Shown here in pieces: positions 55,720-63,903 of a stretch of 64,000 nt of DNA. A model generated the notes under the pieces. It searched no databases. It was not told where the DNA came from and saw only the letters and a list, made by a program, of their open reading frames with translations. This DNA comes from Cohnella silvisoli (lineage in GTDB: Bacteria > Bacillota > Bacilli > Paenibacillales > Paenibacillaceae). Each line of letters starts with the position of its first letter. The stretch's first letter is position 1. The translations under genes were made by a program, and so were the position numbers. The stretch lies in NCBI RefSeq assembly GCF_021190915.1, contig NZ_JAIOAP010000009.1, forward strand, positions 215,647-279,646, given 5' to 3'.

Positions 55720-55749
55720 AAAAAGACCGACCAGATAATCCGGCCGGCC
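55720..55749 (-). terminator. Terminator of the membrane-anchored AraC gene
   Basis: On the minus strand GGCCGGCC pairs with GGTCGGTC (8 bp with two G-U pairs) and is followed by TTTTTG. It ends the regulator message 33 bp after its stop codon, so the transporter operon has a separate start. Confidence 0.65.
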
Positions 55750-55782
55750 CATTAAGCTCCGTTCATGACACAAATCGTTTAT

Positions 55783-58011
55783 TTACAGTTGTTGCCGATA
55801 GGTGGTCGGGCTAACGCCGAAGTAACGTTTAAACGCTTTGTAGAATGTATTGGGATTTGCATATCCCGATAAACGGGCAATATCGTTGACCGATACTTTG
55901 TCGTCCTTTAGAAGCCCAACTGCACAATCCATCCGGGTTTTCTCAAGGAATTGCGTAAAACTGTCTCCGATCAGTTCCTTGAATACATGGGAGAAGTACT
56001 TCTCGGTCATCCCCAGATCGGAAGAAATGCGGTATAAAGATAAATCGTCTTCTTTAAAATGTTGCGAGACGTAACTCATCATCTTATCTTTTAATGCCTT
56101 TTTCTGCTTGCCTTGCTGTCTGTTAACGATACTGCATAAGAGCAAAAATAACTGGCCTGCCGACTCGAACAAAGAGGGCAAGGTTTGTTGTTTTACGATT
56201 TCCTCGAGCAGCGTATCCACTTGATTGCTTTCTTCTTTCTCATGAGCGGCTAGCGCTTTTTTTAGTTTAACCGCCGTACCCCGCAGTTCGTAGGAGAGTT
56301 GGGTCAGCATTCCCGATTGCAGGGAGATGTTTACGGTATTTCTTCCATAAAGCTCTTCCAACAGGGATTTCACTTCCGTCTCGTCTCCCGCCTTGACCAA
56401 GTTCATCAGTCTTGTTTCCACATCGAGAGGAAAGTAATATTCGATTTGCCCTAGTTGGATTTCCTTGTAGAAAGCTAGACCCGCGGAAGACTTTCCTATC
56501 AAGCTGTCGAGGACCTGCATAGCTTCGTCGAACGAGTTACGGATATTAATGAGATTACTACAGGGATTGCCGACGCCGACACGAATGTTGATTCCATGGG
56601 ATTGCGTCAGCAAATTCGTAACCGTTTCTACCGTTTTCTCGATATCACGCCGAATGCCCTCGCCTTCCTTTTCATCATAAGCGATGATAAATACGATTTT
56701 TTCATTGTCGATGTTAAAGTATTTTGTCGGGTACGCTATCATGTCCTTGAACGTGTTATGAATGACTACCTTGGCTAGGTCAAGCCGTTCAAGCAAACCG
56801 GGAGATATATCTTCCGTGCCGTATCCTTCGATCGAGATCATGACGGCGATATATTGATTGCCTACCAAATCCAAGCCGATATAGGAACGCACGGTTTCAA
56901 TTTCCTTCTCCTTCGTAAACCCTCCGCGCAGCAACCGTTCGAGAAAGGTAGCCTTCACCAAGTCGAACTGTTCATTCAAATCCTTGCGCAATTGGTCGCG
57001 ACTGCGGATCAAATTATGAATGGGCTTACTGCTCGTATACGAAAAAGCGATGGCAATCAAAACCCCTACTACGATCGTGACAATGATGGTGTAGATGTAC
57101 ATACGTTTAATATATTCGACGCTCTGTACGACGAAATCATAGGGAACCGCTGCAACGTATATCCACCCGCTCGAATCGGAAGTCGTGTACATCATAATCA
57201 TCTTTGTGCCGTTAATCGTGCGCTCGGCATATCCTCTGGCCTCTTCGGGAATCTGCAAACCGATGGACGGTTCATTCGAATGATTCAACTCCGAGATAAT
57301 CGTGCCGTTCCGATCCGCGACGTACGACCATCCGCTCTCGTCTGGAATGACCGTTGACAGCAGCTTATGAACCTCGTTCGAATCGATGAGCACGGCGATC
57401 GCGCCTTTGTATGTGTTTACCGCCCCGATCGGTACAGACTGCACATAGGTAATGACCGACCGGCTGTCGTTATTCAAGCTTAGGTTGGCCTCCGGCCAGA
57501 AGGTCGCATATTGATACTTTCCTAATAGATTCTTCTGCCATGTCAAGTAATCTAGATCGCCTTGTTTCAATAGCTTTCCATAAACCAACGAAGCATTGGC
57601 GGTCGACATGGAAGAAGTGATCAACGTGTCGTTTTTCAAATAAAGGAACGTCTCTTTCACGAAGCGGTTATTGAATTTAGAGGTAGACAAATGATCCGCA
57701 ATCTCTTTGATTTTATAGTAATCCTCGCCGTTATAGGGCTTCTTGACATTCATGAAGCTCTGGATGAGGGTATTCATGGAAAGTTGATTAACAAGGCTTT
57801 CGACTTCCTGCAGTCGGGTCGTTAACAGGTCCTTGCTCTTGTCCAGCTTGGAGATGCCCGACTCGATTGCCTTCTCCTTCGCGAACTGGAGGGACTTGTT
57901 GTACACATAACCCCCTATGCCGGTTAGGATAATCAAAAGAATGAGATAGTTTATGATGAATCTTGCAAAAACCGTTCTGATACTAGGCTGACTGTTCTTA
58001 TTCCACCGCAT
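55783..58011 (-). CDS. Membrane-anchored AraC-family regulator, YtdP/YesS type
   Basis: A 742-residue one-component regulator that joins a kinase-style sensor to DNA binding. Membrane segments at ~17-36 and ~305-325 bracket a Cache-like extracytoplasmic domain. A cytoplasmic middle region follows, then an AraC double helix-turn-helix at ~640-742 (LYRISSDLGMTEKYFSHVFK; DIARLSGYANPNTFYKAFKR). It has neither a kinase nor a receiver domain. ATG at 58011 is chosen for AAGGGG upstream; TTG at 58029 is in frame but unlikely. It sits directly upstream of the LplB/LplC/LplA-type operon, the standard arrangement for this family, and should activate it. A cre-like site lies 45 bp before the start. Confidence 0.92.
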   Translation of the reverse strand: MRWNKNSQPSIRTVFARFIINYLILLIILTGIGGYVYNKSLQFAKEKAIESGISKLDKSKDLLTTRLQEVESLVNQLSMNTLIQSFMNVKKPYNGEDYYKIKEIADHLSTSKFNNRFVKETFLYLKNDTLITSSMSTANASLVYGKLLKQGDLDYLTWQKNLLGKYQYATFWPEANLSLNNDSRSVITYVQSVPIGAVNTYKGAIAVLIDSNEVHKLLSTVIPDESGWSYVADRNGTIISELNHSNEPSIGLQIPEEARGYAERTINGTKMIMMYTTSDSSGWIYVAAVPYDFVVQSVEYIKRMYIYTIIVTIVVGVLIAIAFSYTSSKPIHNLIRSRDQLRKDLNEQFDLVKATFLERLLRGGFTKEKEIETVRSYIGLDLVGNQYIAVMISIEGYGTEDISPGLLERLDLAKVVIHNTFKDMIAYPTKYFNIDNEKIVFIIAYDEKEGEGIRRDIEKTVETVTNLLTQSHGINIRVGVGNPCSNLINIRNSFDEAMQVLDSLIGKSSAGLAFYKEIQLGQIEYYFPLDVETRLMNLVKAGDETEVKSLLEELYGRNTVNISLQSGMLTQLSYELRGTAVKLKKALAAHEKEESNQVDTLLEEIVKQQTLPSLFESAGQLFLLLCSIVNRQQGKQKKALKDKMMSYVSQHFKEDDLSLYRISSDLGMTEKYFSHVFKELIGDSFTQFLEKTRMDCAVGLLKDDKVSVNDIARLSGYANPNTFYKAFKRYFGVSPTTYRQQL

Positions 58012-58055
58012 GAAATCCCCTTCTTTCAAAGCATGTCTTCATTTCCTCTCTGTAA

Positions 58056-58069
58056 GGTAAGCGCTTTCC
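58056..58069 (-). promoter_or_regulatory. cre-like site upstream of the membrane-anchored regulator
   Basis: GGTAAGCGCTTTCC matches the CcpA cre consensus except at its two outer positions, with the AAGCGCTT core intact. It lies 45 bp upstream of the ATG at 58011 and suggests catabolite control of locus F through its activator. Confidence 0.55.
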
Positions 58070-58208
58070 AAAGCATTGTTCCCCATGATAACATCCCGCA
58101 TGGGAGGTTGCCAATCTTCTTCCCGTCCGAATAGGGAATATTTCATGATCGTTGATTTTCTTCATGATGAAATAGACTGATTATCACGATATCTTTCAAA
58201 TATCAACT

Positions 58209-58236
58209 TTGAAAAGTCAAATGTAACCGCTATCAT
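58209..58236 (+). promoter_or_regulatory. Promoter of the GxGYxYP-like secreted protein
   Basis: TTGAAA (58209-58214) and TATCAT (58231-58236) with a 16-bp spacer lie about 40 bp before the GTG start and its AGGAGGG. Confidence 0.5.
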
Positions 58237-58276
58237 CAATCGTGCAAAGCAACAATATCTTGTAGGAGGGATCTTT

Positions 58277-61200
58277 GTGTCAAGAAGAGTTCCAATCGTC
58301 GCAGTCTGCCTTTTCATCTGTTTCATGCTCAATCTGCCGGTGGTCAAAGCGGAAACCGTCCCGGATACCATCTATCCCAGGGCCTCCCAGCAACCGGACA
58401 ATACGATTCATTACGTGGATATGGAGAAAACCGATTATTCTTTGAAAGATCTATTTATGATCGAGTCGCTTCAAGGCATCGTAAATCGCGAGAAACCGAG
58501 AATTTGGGTACTCAAAAACCCCATCCATATTTATGATGCAGGACCGGGCTTTGATCCGGCTTCCGTCATGGTGGACCGCTCCTTCTGGTTCAATCAAATT
58601 TCAGGGTACGCGAAAGTTCAGCATACGAATCCTAAAGAACTGGTGCAAGCTTTTGCCGGCAGCCTATCAGGCGTTATTCTATATGACGCTAACCTTTTGA
58701 ACACGACAACCGGATATAATGGCAACCTGGGAAGTTTCAATTACGTCACGAACGACAATTCGGATTTGGCGGAGCCTAATAAGAGCTTTCAGCCTTCTGC
58801 CGACACGGTTGCGAAATTAAACGTAACGGCCATGCTTTGCGCCAAATACAACGCGATCGCGCTAACGGCAGACCAATTGAACGATTTAACCCTTCATTAT
58901 GGCGTCGAGCTCCCCGTTCTAGTCGATACGGCGACGATCGATTTGAGTACTTGGGAGAAAAGTTACGACTATGCGATGAACAACTTAAGCTCCGACATGA
59001 GAACCGATATTATGGCCAACAATCCTAACTTTAGTCTCGCCATGTTCGATTATTTGATAGCTAACAAAATCTTCATGTTCAATATGAAAGGCAATCCTTC
59101 TACGGGAACGGGCCTTACGTCCAGCGAGAAAGCATTGACCGATACCGTTGTCGATCGCACGGAGCCCGTAACTCCGGTAGTCGGCGTATGGGGCGGAAGT
59201 ACGGATGAAGATACGTTCGGTAAATACTTGAATAAAAAAGGGAAATTCGTGCTTGTGATGAGCGAGAGTTTCAATATGAGCTGGACTAGCGGCTTACCCT
59301 CGAATCTACCCGCCGCAAGCGAAACCAACCGCAATCTCGTTTACGATCCCGCAAAAATTTATATCAGCTTTACGGAGACGGATGGAGACACGTTGCTGTT
59401 TCCTCATCTTAAATTCCCGACATGGTTTCAACTTCCGAACCGGGAAAGTTATCCTATCGGCTGGGAAATACCGAGCACCATCAATGAAATTGACCCTCTC
59501 GCAGGAAATTATTTCGCCCAACACATCGGAAAGAACAATTATGTCAATCCCGTTACCGGGGTAGGTTATATTAAATATCCAATGCCCGATCCGTATAAGG
59601 ACCTATTCTACGAGAAAACCGAACGATATATGCAAGATATGAAATATCGGCTAATAAGAACGATGAATTACGACCAGATCGAAGCTTCCGCTTATACGGA
59701 CATTCCGAGCGTAGAAGGGATTTTTGCCGGCTACGGCGGAATGGATCCCGGCAGACCATCGGTCGAACAAAATGCCGAAACGAATTTCAGCTATTTGAAC
59801 AAACCGATTTTTATCAATTATTCCTTCTTCGACAGAGAACTTATCCGGTCGTATGACAAACCGGGACCCGCGTTTTTTAGCGTTGCCGCTCAGTATGTCA
59901 ATACGACTTTACTAATCGATTTCATTGATTCGTTGCCGTCTCGGTTCGTTGTCGTTTCGCCCGGGGAACTCGTCGACTTGTACAAGCAATATGCGGAAAC
60001 CGTGTTTTCCGATGTATCCCAAGCAGGCTATAGAGCCAAATTCTCTCACGACGAGAGCGGTTTTATCGAGGAAAACAACGGAACGTATATTGCGGACGGC
60101 AATCATCGGGTAGCCGATGGAAATCAAAGCGTGACGTACAAATTCGATCTGGCCGACGACTTAACCAGTTCGCAGGTCGTGCTTGATTTGGCGAACAATT
60201 ATGTGGTTGAAGCCTCGAAGAACAAGACGGATTGGGTTGTAGTGGGAAAGGCCTCGGCCGATATTCACGATGCGAGCAATCGAGGGAAAGTAACGATCGA
60301 CTTATCCGGTTATCTGCTCGATAACCCTTCGAAGATCGTTTATGTAAAGCTCTCCGACGGTTCCCCCGCGGACGGGTGGGGACCTAGTTTATTCAGCGTT
60401 AGCTTAAACGGCGGGGAAGTACCCGAAGAAATTCCCGTAGAAGAGGACAAAACCTTTCTGAAAGCGGGTTCGTACTTAGGTGTCGGCGACTATCTGGCAT
60501 CCTCTTCCGGGAGTTGTTTTCTTTACATGCAAAGCGATGGCAATTTAGTGCTATACGGCGGTTCGAATCCTTCGCATAATACCGGCATGATTTGGCAATC
60601 CAATACGGCGGGAACCCCTGGAGATTATTTCGCCATCATGCAGGGCGACGGCAATTTCGTCATCTATAAAGGAACCGGGCCTTCTGATAATAAGGGCTTT
60701 GTTTGGTCAACGGGGACGGGAGGCAACGGAGTCAGCTTCCTGTACGTTCAAGACGATCTTCGCGTGTTTATTTATAATGGCAGCGACCCGAGCCATAACC
60801 TCGGACCCATTTGGTCTACGCCCGTACCTCCTGACGTAACAGCTCCGAATTGGGGAGAATCGCCAACCCTTAGCGTAACGGAGGTTGGCGAACATCAAGT
60901 AACCTTGACCTGGCCTGCGGCATCGGATCATGTAGGCGTGACGGAATATAAAATCGCATGGGGACAAAATCAGAATGTCACTGTACCGGGGAATGTCCAT
61001 TCGGCGACGATAACGGAACTTCAAACCGGTACGGCATACACCTTTACCGTTCAAGCAGGAGACTCTGCGGGAAATTGGAGCGTAGATGGTCCGAATGTTA
61101 TTGTCACCACTGCAAGCCCGCCCTCCGGTCCGATTCTCGTGACTTCGCTTGCGATTTCCGGACCGGATAACATTATTGCAAAGAAAGATGAAGTTGTGTT

Positions 61201-61417
61201 TAGGGCAATCGTCGAGCCCACCGATGCTGCATTGCAAACCGTACGCTGGGCTGTCTACAATGTGGATGGCAGTAAAACGAAGATCGCGACTATCAACCAA
61301 GACGGCACCCTAAAGCCCAATAAACACGGCACCGTAAAAATCGTTGCGACCGCAATGGACGGTTCTGGGGTAACAGCTGCGAAAATATTAACTATTATTA
61401 AGAAGAAACAGAAGTAA
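58277..61417 (+). CDS. Secreted GxGYxYP-like protein with B-lectin, FN3 and BIG2 domains
   Basis: A 1046-residue exported protein with a signal peptide cleaved near VVKA-E (residue ~25). Residues ~30-590 resemble the GxGYxYP putative glycoside hydrolase family; the name motif appears as GVGYIKYP (428-435, one residue longer than the signature), near the acidic FTETDGD stretch. A beta-sandwich (~600-712) follows, then a bulb-type B-lectin domain (~725-850) with two intact mannose sites QSDGNLVLY and QGDGNFVIY and a third degenerate one (QDDLRVFIY). FN3 (~855-946) and BIG2-like (~955-1046) domains end the protein. GTG start with AGGAGGG. It diverges from the locus F regulator. The lectin suggests attachment to a mannose-containing glycan, in line with the GH38 enzyme of locus B. 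Catalysis is unproven. Confidence 0.82.
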   Translation: MSRRVPIVAVCLFICFMLNLPVVKAETVPDTIYPRASQQPDNTIHYVDMEKTDYSLKDLFMIESLQGIVNREKPRIWVLKNPIHIYDAGPGFDPASVMVDRSFWFNQISGYAKVQHTNPKELVQAFAGSLSGVILYDANLLNTTTGYNGNLGSFNYVTNDNSDLAEPNKSFQPSADTVAKLNVTAMLCAKYNAIALTADQLNDLTLHYGVELPVLVDTATIDLSTWEKSYDYAMNNLSSDMRTDIMANNPNFSLAMFDYLIANKIFMFNMKGNPSTGTGLTSSEKALTDTVVDRTEPVTPVVGVWGGSTDEDTFGKYLNKKGKFVLVMSESFNMSWTSGLPSNLPAASETNRNLVYDPAKIYISFTETDGDTLLFPHLKFPTWFQLPNRESYPIGWEIPSTINEIDPLAGNYFAQHIGKNNYVNPVTGVGYIKYPMPDPYKDLFYEKTERYMQDMKYRLIRTMNYDQIEASAYTDIPSVEGIFAGYGGMDPGRPSVEQNAETNFSYLNKPIFINYSFFDRELIRSYDKPGPAFFSVAAQYVNTTLLIDFIDSLPSRFVVVSPGELVDLYKQYAETVFSDVSQAGYRAKFSHDESGFIEENNGTYIADGNHRVADGNQSVTYKFDLADDLTSSQVVLDLANNYVVEASKNKTDWVVVGKASADIHDASNRGKVTIDLSGYLLDNPSKIVYVKLSDGSPADGWGPSLFSVSLNGGEVPEEIPVEEDKTFLKAGSYLGVGDYLASSSGSCFLYMQSDGNLVLYGGSNPSHNTGMIWQSNTAGTPGDYFAIMQGDGNFVIYKGTGPSDNKGFVWSTGTGGNGVSFLYVQDDLRVFIYNGSDPSHNLGPIWSTPVPPDVTAPNWGESPTLSVTEVGEHQVTLTWPAASDHVGVTEYKIAWGQNQNVTVPGNVHSATITELQTGTAYTFTVQAGDSAGNWSVDGPNVIVTTASPPSGPILVTSLAISGPDNIIAKKDEVVFRAIVEPTDAALQTVRWAVYNVDGSKTKIATINQDGTLKPNKHGTVKIVATAMDGSGVTAAKILTIIKKKQK

Positions 61418-61451
61418 GATAAAGATAATTAAATGATACCGTGTTCTAATT

Positions 61452-61485
61452 GAGGCTTGCGGCTCCGTTGCGCAAGTCTACTTTT
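61452..61485 (+). terminator. Terminator of the GxGYxYP-like gene
   Basis: AGGCTTGCG and CGCAAGTCT form a 9-bp stem with one G-U pair, followed by ACTTTTCT. The hairpin resembles the one ending the two candidate sRNAs (GAGGCTTGCGG start), so it may share an origin with them, but it lacks the PhoP-like promoter. Confidence 0.65.
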
Positions 61486-61542
61486 CTGTGTATAACTCTA
61501 CCGCTTGAGCTTTCACCGCCTCCGGTACTGCGTGCTTAGGTA

Positions 61543-62082
61543 TTGCCGGCGGACGTTTCGCACACGTGGGAGGCCGACCGGATTGACCCGCAGAAAGCGT
61601 GCATGACCGCGGATAAAATCAGCGTTTGGAGCGGTTTGTTCGAGCAATTGAGCGGCCATGACCATCGGCTTACCGACCCGGACGATCATCCGCGGATGTT
61701 GAAGCTGCATGGGCATTTTCTACTGCCGCTGCACCAGGTATTTCAACTGGCCGAGCGGAAAGCCGGCTATCCCGATCCTCGCCTTGCCAAATTGATGGCC
61801 GATATGGAAGAGGGAGCGAGCGGCGGCGATGGCATTGACGAATGGGCCGAACGGCTAGAACTTAGCCCTTCCCATTTTCATGTCTTGTTCAAGAAGCAAA
61901 CGGGATTTACGTCGAAATGGTATTGGAACCTCTACCGCATCAACCGGGCGAAAGCCGATTTGCGTAACACTGCCATGTCCGTAACCGTTATCGTCAACCG
62001 TCACCGGTTTGAGTCGGTTCACCATTTTTCTAAGCTGTTCCGCATTATGGCGTTTTGCCTCCCGGAGCTGATTGGCAAATAG
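61543..62082 (+). pseudogene. Broken AraC-family regulator gene
   Basis: A 179-codon frame whose C-terminal ~100 residues match an AraC DNA-binding domain (IDEWAERLELSPSHFHVLFKKQ; FESVHHFSKLF). The N-terminus begins inside what looks like the end of a cupin domain (PADVSHTWEADR), and a TAG lies two codons before the first usable codon (TTG). The second helix-turn-helix has lost its usual Ala/Gly pattern (VTVIVNRHRFES), and the ending MAFCLPELIGK differs from the usual GxSPxxYR. No ribosome binding site is seen. Probably a decayed regulator. Confidence 0.65.
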
Positions 62083-62111
62083 CAAAAATGCCTCAACAGA
62101 CCTCTCCCATC

Positions 62112-62225
62112 TGGTATAATAGATTCACGATACGTTCCTCATGCCTCCGGGACCCGGTTCGCAGGCCGGCATTGATACGTTTATGAGAAACGAATCATTG
62201 TGTATATGATTACAAATCCCGGAGG
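62112..62225 (+). promoter_or_regulatory. Extended -10 promoter and leader able to mask the ribosome binding site
   Basis: TGGTATAAT (62112-62120) is an extended -10. About 25 bp later CCTCCGGGA (62144-62152) is perfectly complementary to TCCCGGAGG (62217-62225), which includes the ribosome binding site of the gene at 62238. A second small stem, AATCAT with ATGATT (62193-62211), lies between. The leader could switch between masked and open forms. Confidence 0.5.
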
Positions 62226-62237
62226 AGGAAGAAGAGT

Positions 62238-62738
62238 ATGAGTCAGGCAACGCTGGAATTGATTCTTGGCGAGTTGCGGAATTTTAGGACGGAAGTGAAC
62301 GAGGAGTTTCAGGAAGTCAGAGCGGAAATTCAGGCTGTCAGGTCGGAGCTTAAAGAGGAAATTCAGGCTGTCAGGTCGGAGCTTAAAGAGGAAATTCAGG
62401 TTGTCTGGTCGGAGCTTAAAGAGGAAATTCAAACTGTCAGGACTGAGTTTAAAGACGATATTCAGAGTGTCCGTTCCGAGTTCGCGCAAGAGTTCAAGAC
62501 CTTCAAGAAGGACCAGCAAGCTATTTTAAACCGGCTGAACAGCCACGAGAACCTGTATGCGCAATTGATCGGCCTGATCAAATCCGTCAAAGAGACGGTA
62601 ACGGGAATCGCGGAACGCCAAGATGTTCAGGAGCGGAAATTCTCTTTTCAGCTTAATACGCAAGCCGGTATCGAAATCCTCAATCGCGAACAGTTAATGA
62701 TGAAGACGGAAATCGAAATGTTGAAGAACCGATACTAA
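62238..62738 (+). CDS. Hendecad-repeat coiled-coil protein
   Basis: A 166-residue, highly charged protein with no signal peptide. Residues ~25-95 are consecutive 11-residue repeats of the type EIQAVRSELKE; the DNA shows the same 33-bp periodicity from 62325 onward. An 11-residue period fits a right-handed hendecad coiled coil. The rest is also helical (QQAILNRLNSHENLYAQLIG). Proteins of this kind are common and uncharacterised in Paenibacillus; function unknown. ATG preceded by GGAGGAGGAA. The repeat tract may vary in copy number between strains. Confidence 0.8.
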   Translation: MSQATLELILGELRNFRTEVNEEFQEVRAEIQAVRSELKEEIQAVRSELKEEIQVVWSELKEEIQTVRTEFKDDIQSVRSEFAQEFKTFKKDQQAILNRLNSHENLYAQLIGLIKSVKETVTGIAERQDVQERKFSFQLNTQAGIEILNREQLMMKTEIEMLKNRY

Positions 62739-62803
62739 GCCAAACGGCAAAATCCTCTGAAGGGACCTCAGAAAGCTTGTAGGAAATGATATCGCTTTCT
62801 CAT

Positions 62804-62859
62804 TTGTAACTTAATCGTAATGAACCCTTCATCTTCTCTTCATGTTGAGGGTTTACAAT
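62804..62859 (+). promoter_or_regulatory. PhoP-box-like promoter, copy 2
   Basis: Half-sites GTAAC (62806), GTAAT (62817), TTCAT (62828) and TTCAT (62839) are spaced exactly 11 bp, followed by -10 TACAAT (62854-62859). The layout and much of the sequence match copy 1 at 8370-8425. Confidence 0.55.
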
Positions 62860-62865
62860 ACGTAC

Positions 62866-62930
62866 ATGACCCCCCTTTTTTATATATCATTTGAGGCTTG
62901 CGGCCCGTTGCCTCAAGCCTCCTTTTTTTT
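62866..62930 (+). ncRNA. Candidate small RNA with C-rich seed, copy 2
   Basis: Predicted transcript of ~65 nt with the same ATGACCCCCCTTTT opening as copy 1 and a terminator hairpin (GAGGCTTG at 62893-62900 with CAAGCCTC at 62914-62921, plus three inner pairs) before eight T. A G-U pair of copy 1 is a G-C pair here, so the fold is kept while bases change. No convincing open reading frame fits. Confidence 0.45.
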
Positions 62931-62950
62931 CATACGCCCGAAGAAAGACA

Positions 62951-62989
62951 ATCGCCCTTCCCATTGCCTAGCGGCATGGGAAGGGCGAT
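62951..62989 (-). terminator. Terminator of the truncated Ig-repeat gene
   Basis: A perfect 14-bp stem, ATCGCCCTTCCCAT with ATGGGAAGGGCGAT, followed on the minus strand by a T-rich TGTCTTTCTT. It lies 19 bp beyond the stop codon at 63008. Confidence 0.75.
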
Positions 62990-63007
62990 CTTGTTATCGT
63001 AACGAGC

Positions 63008-63508
63008 TTACGGCAATTGCTTGACCGTTATCGTAAAGGCTCTCGTATTCACGACGGCATTGTTGACGATAATGGCGGTCAAAGTCACCTTCTTGTCGCT
63101 GGTGCCGGCAGCTGGACGAATAACCGTGCCTCTATTGGCGATGACAGTTGTATTGCTGCAATACCATACGATGATGGAACCGTTCGCGCCAACCGATGGT
63201 AGAGCAAGCTTAGCAGTCACACTGGCTGCCGTATCGGTACCGCTGTATCCAATTTGAAGCGCGGCTTTGTCGGCTGCAACTTTCTGAGCGTCGGTGAGTT
63301 GCTGCTTCACGACTAAGGTGAACAATTTCACATCCGATACACTGTTGCTTGTAATGGTAGCAATCAGCGTAACGGTGACATCGCCTTGGCCGACTGAGGA
63401 ACGGGTTACCGTTTTTCCGTCATTCGAAATAACTGTCGGAGAACTTGACACCCAAGCGATGGTCGATCCGTAAGCGCCTGTCGTGGGCAACGTCAGCTTG
63501 GCCGTCAC
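63008..63508 (-). pseudogene. C-terminal fragment of a surface protein with atrophied Ig-like repeats
   Basis: A 166-codon remnant containing two bacterial Ig-like units ([22 protein letters not shown]...; VTAKLALPSVGANGSIIVWYCS...), each followed by a VKQ(Q)L-type linker. These resemble the atrophied Ig repeats found in large cell-wall proteins of Paenibacillus. The reading frame has no start of its own: upstream sequence is replaced at ~63515 by a transposase remnant. The original gene, probably a multi-domain exported protein, has lost its N-terminal part. Confidence 0.7.
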
Positions 63509-63516
63509 GCTGCCTG

Positions 63517-63666
63517 GTTTATCACATTCAAAATGTGAACAGCTATCATAGCCGATTGAAACGTTGGATTGACCGTTTCAATGGCGTTGCAACGAAGTAT
63601 CTGCAACATTATTTGACTTGGTTCCGTTATGTTGATCACTTCTTGCCTGTTCACTTTCCTGGGTAA
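63517..63666 (+). mobile_element. 3' remnant of an IS1595-type (ISXO2-like) transposase
   Basis: The plus-strand frame encodes [20 protein letters not shown], followed by [16 protein letters not shown] and a stop. This matches the conserved end of IS1595-family transposases ([19 protein letters not shown]). Only about 48 codons remain, joined directly to the truncated Ig-repeat gene, so the element is dead and its insertion or a later deletion removed the neighbour's 5' end. Confidence 0.75.
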
Positions 63667-63747
63667 TAAAATAAGCAATTGATAAGAAATCATAACATTT
63701 GTTACATGCTATGATATAAGGAACTTCGCATGAAAGGAGAAATCAAA

Positions 63748-63903
63748 ATGGCAACAAACAATATCAGTGAACCAGAGAATGATAATGCCCTTACTCCACA
63801 AAATCCGTCTAAACCTGATCCTGCAATGGGACGCTTGAATGTCTTCGTAGGGAAATGGAATACAGAGGGTGTGAATGAACCTCCCCTACTTACGCTTCGC
63901 TAA
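63748..63903 (+). pseudogene. Small gene interrupted by an IS200/IS605-type element
   Basis: ATG with AAAGGAG upstream starts a protein reading PAMGRLNVFVGKWNTEG, like the start of DUF1579 or lipocalin-like stress proteins. The native sequence stops near 63870. The last ~11 codons come from the inserted element's end (hairpin beginning at 63883). The intact protein would have been longer. Confidence 0.55.

Noticed and set aside
62842..63024. Small ORF running through the second sRNA module
   Set aside because: It crosses the -10 box and the intrinsic terminator, and the equivalent frame is not kept in copy 1.
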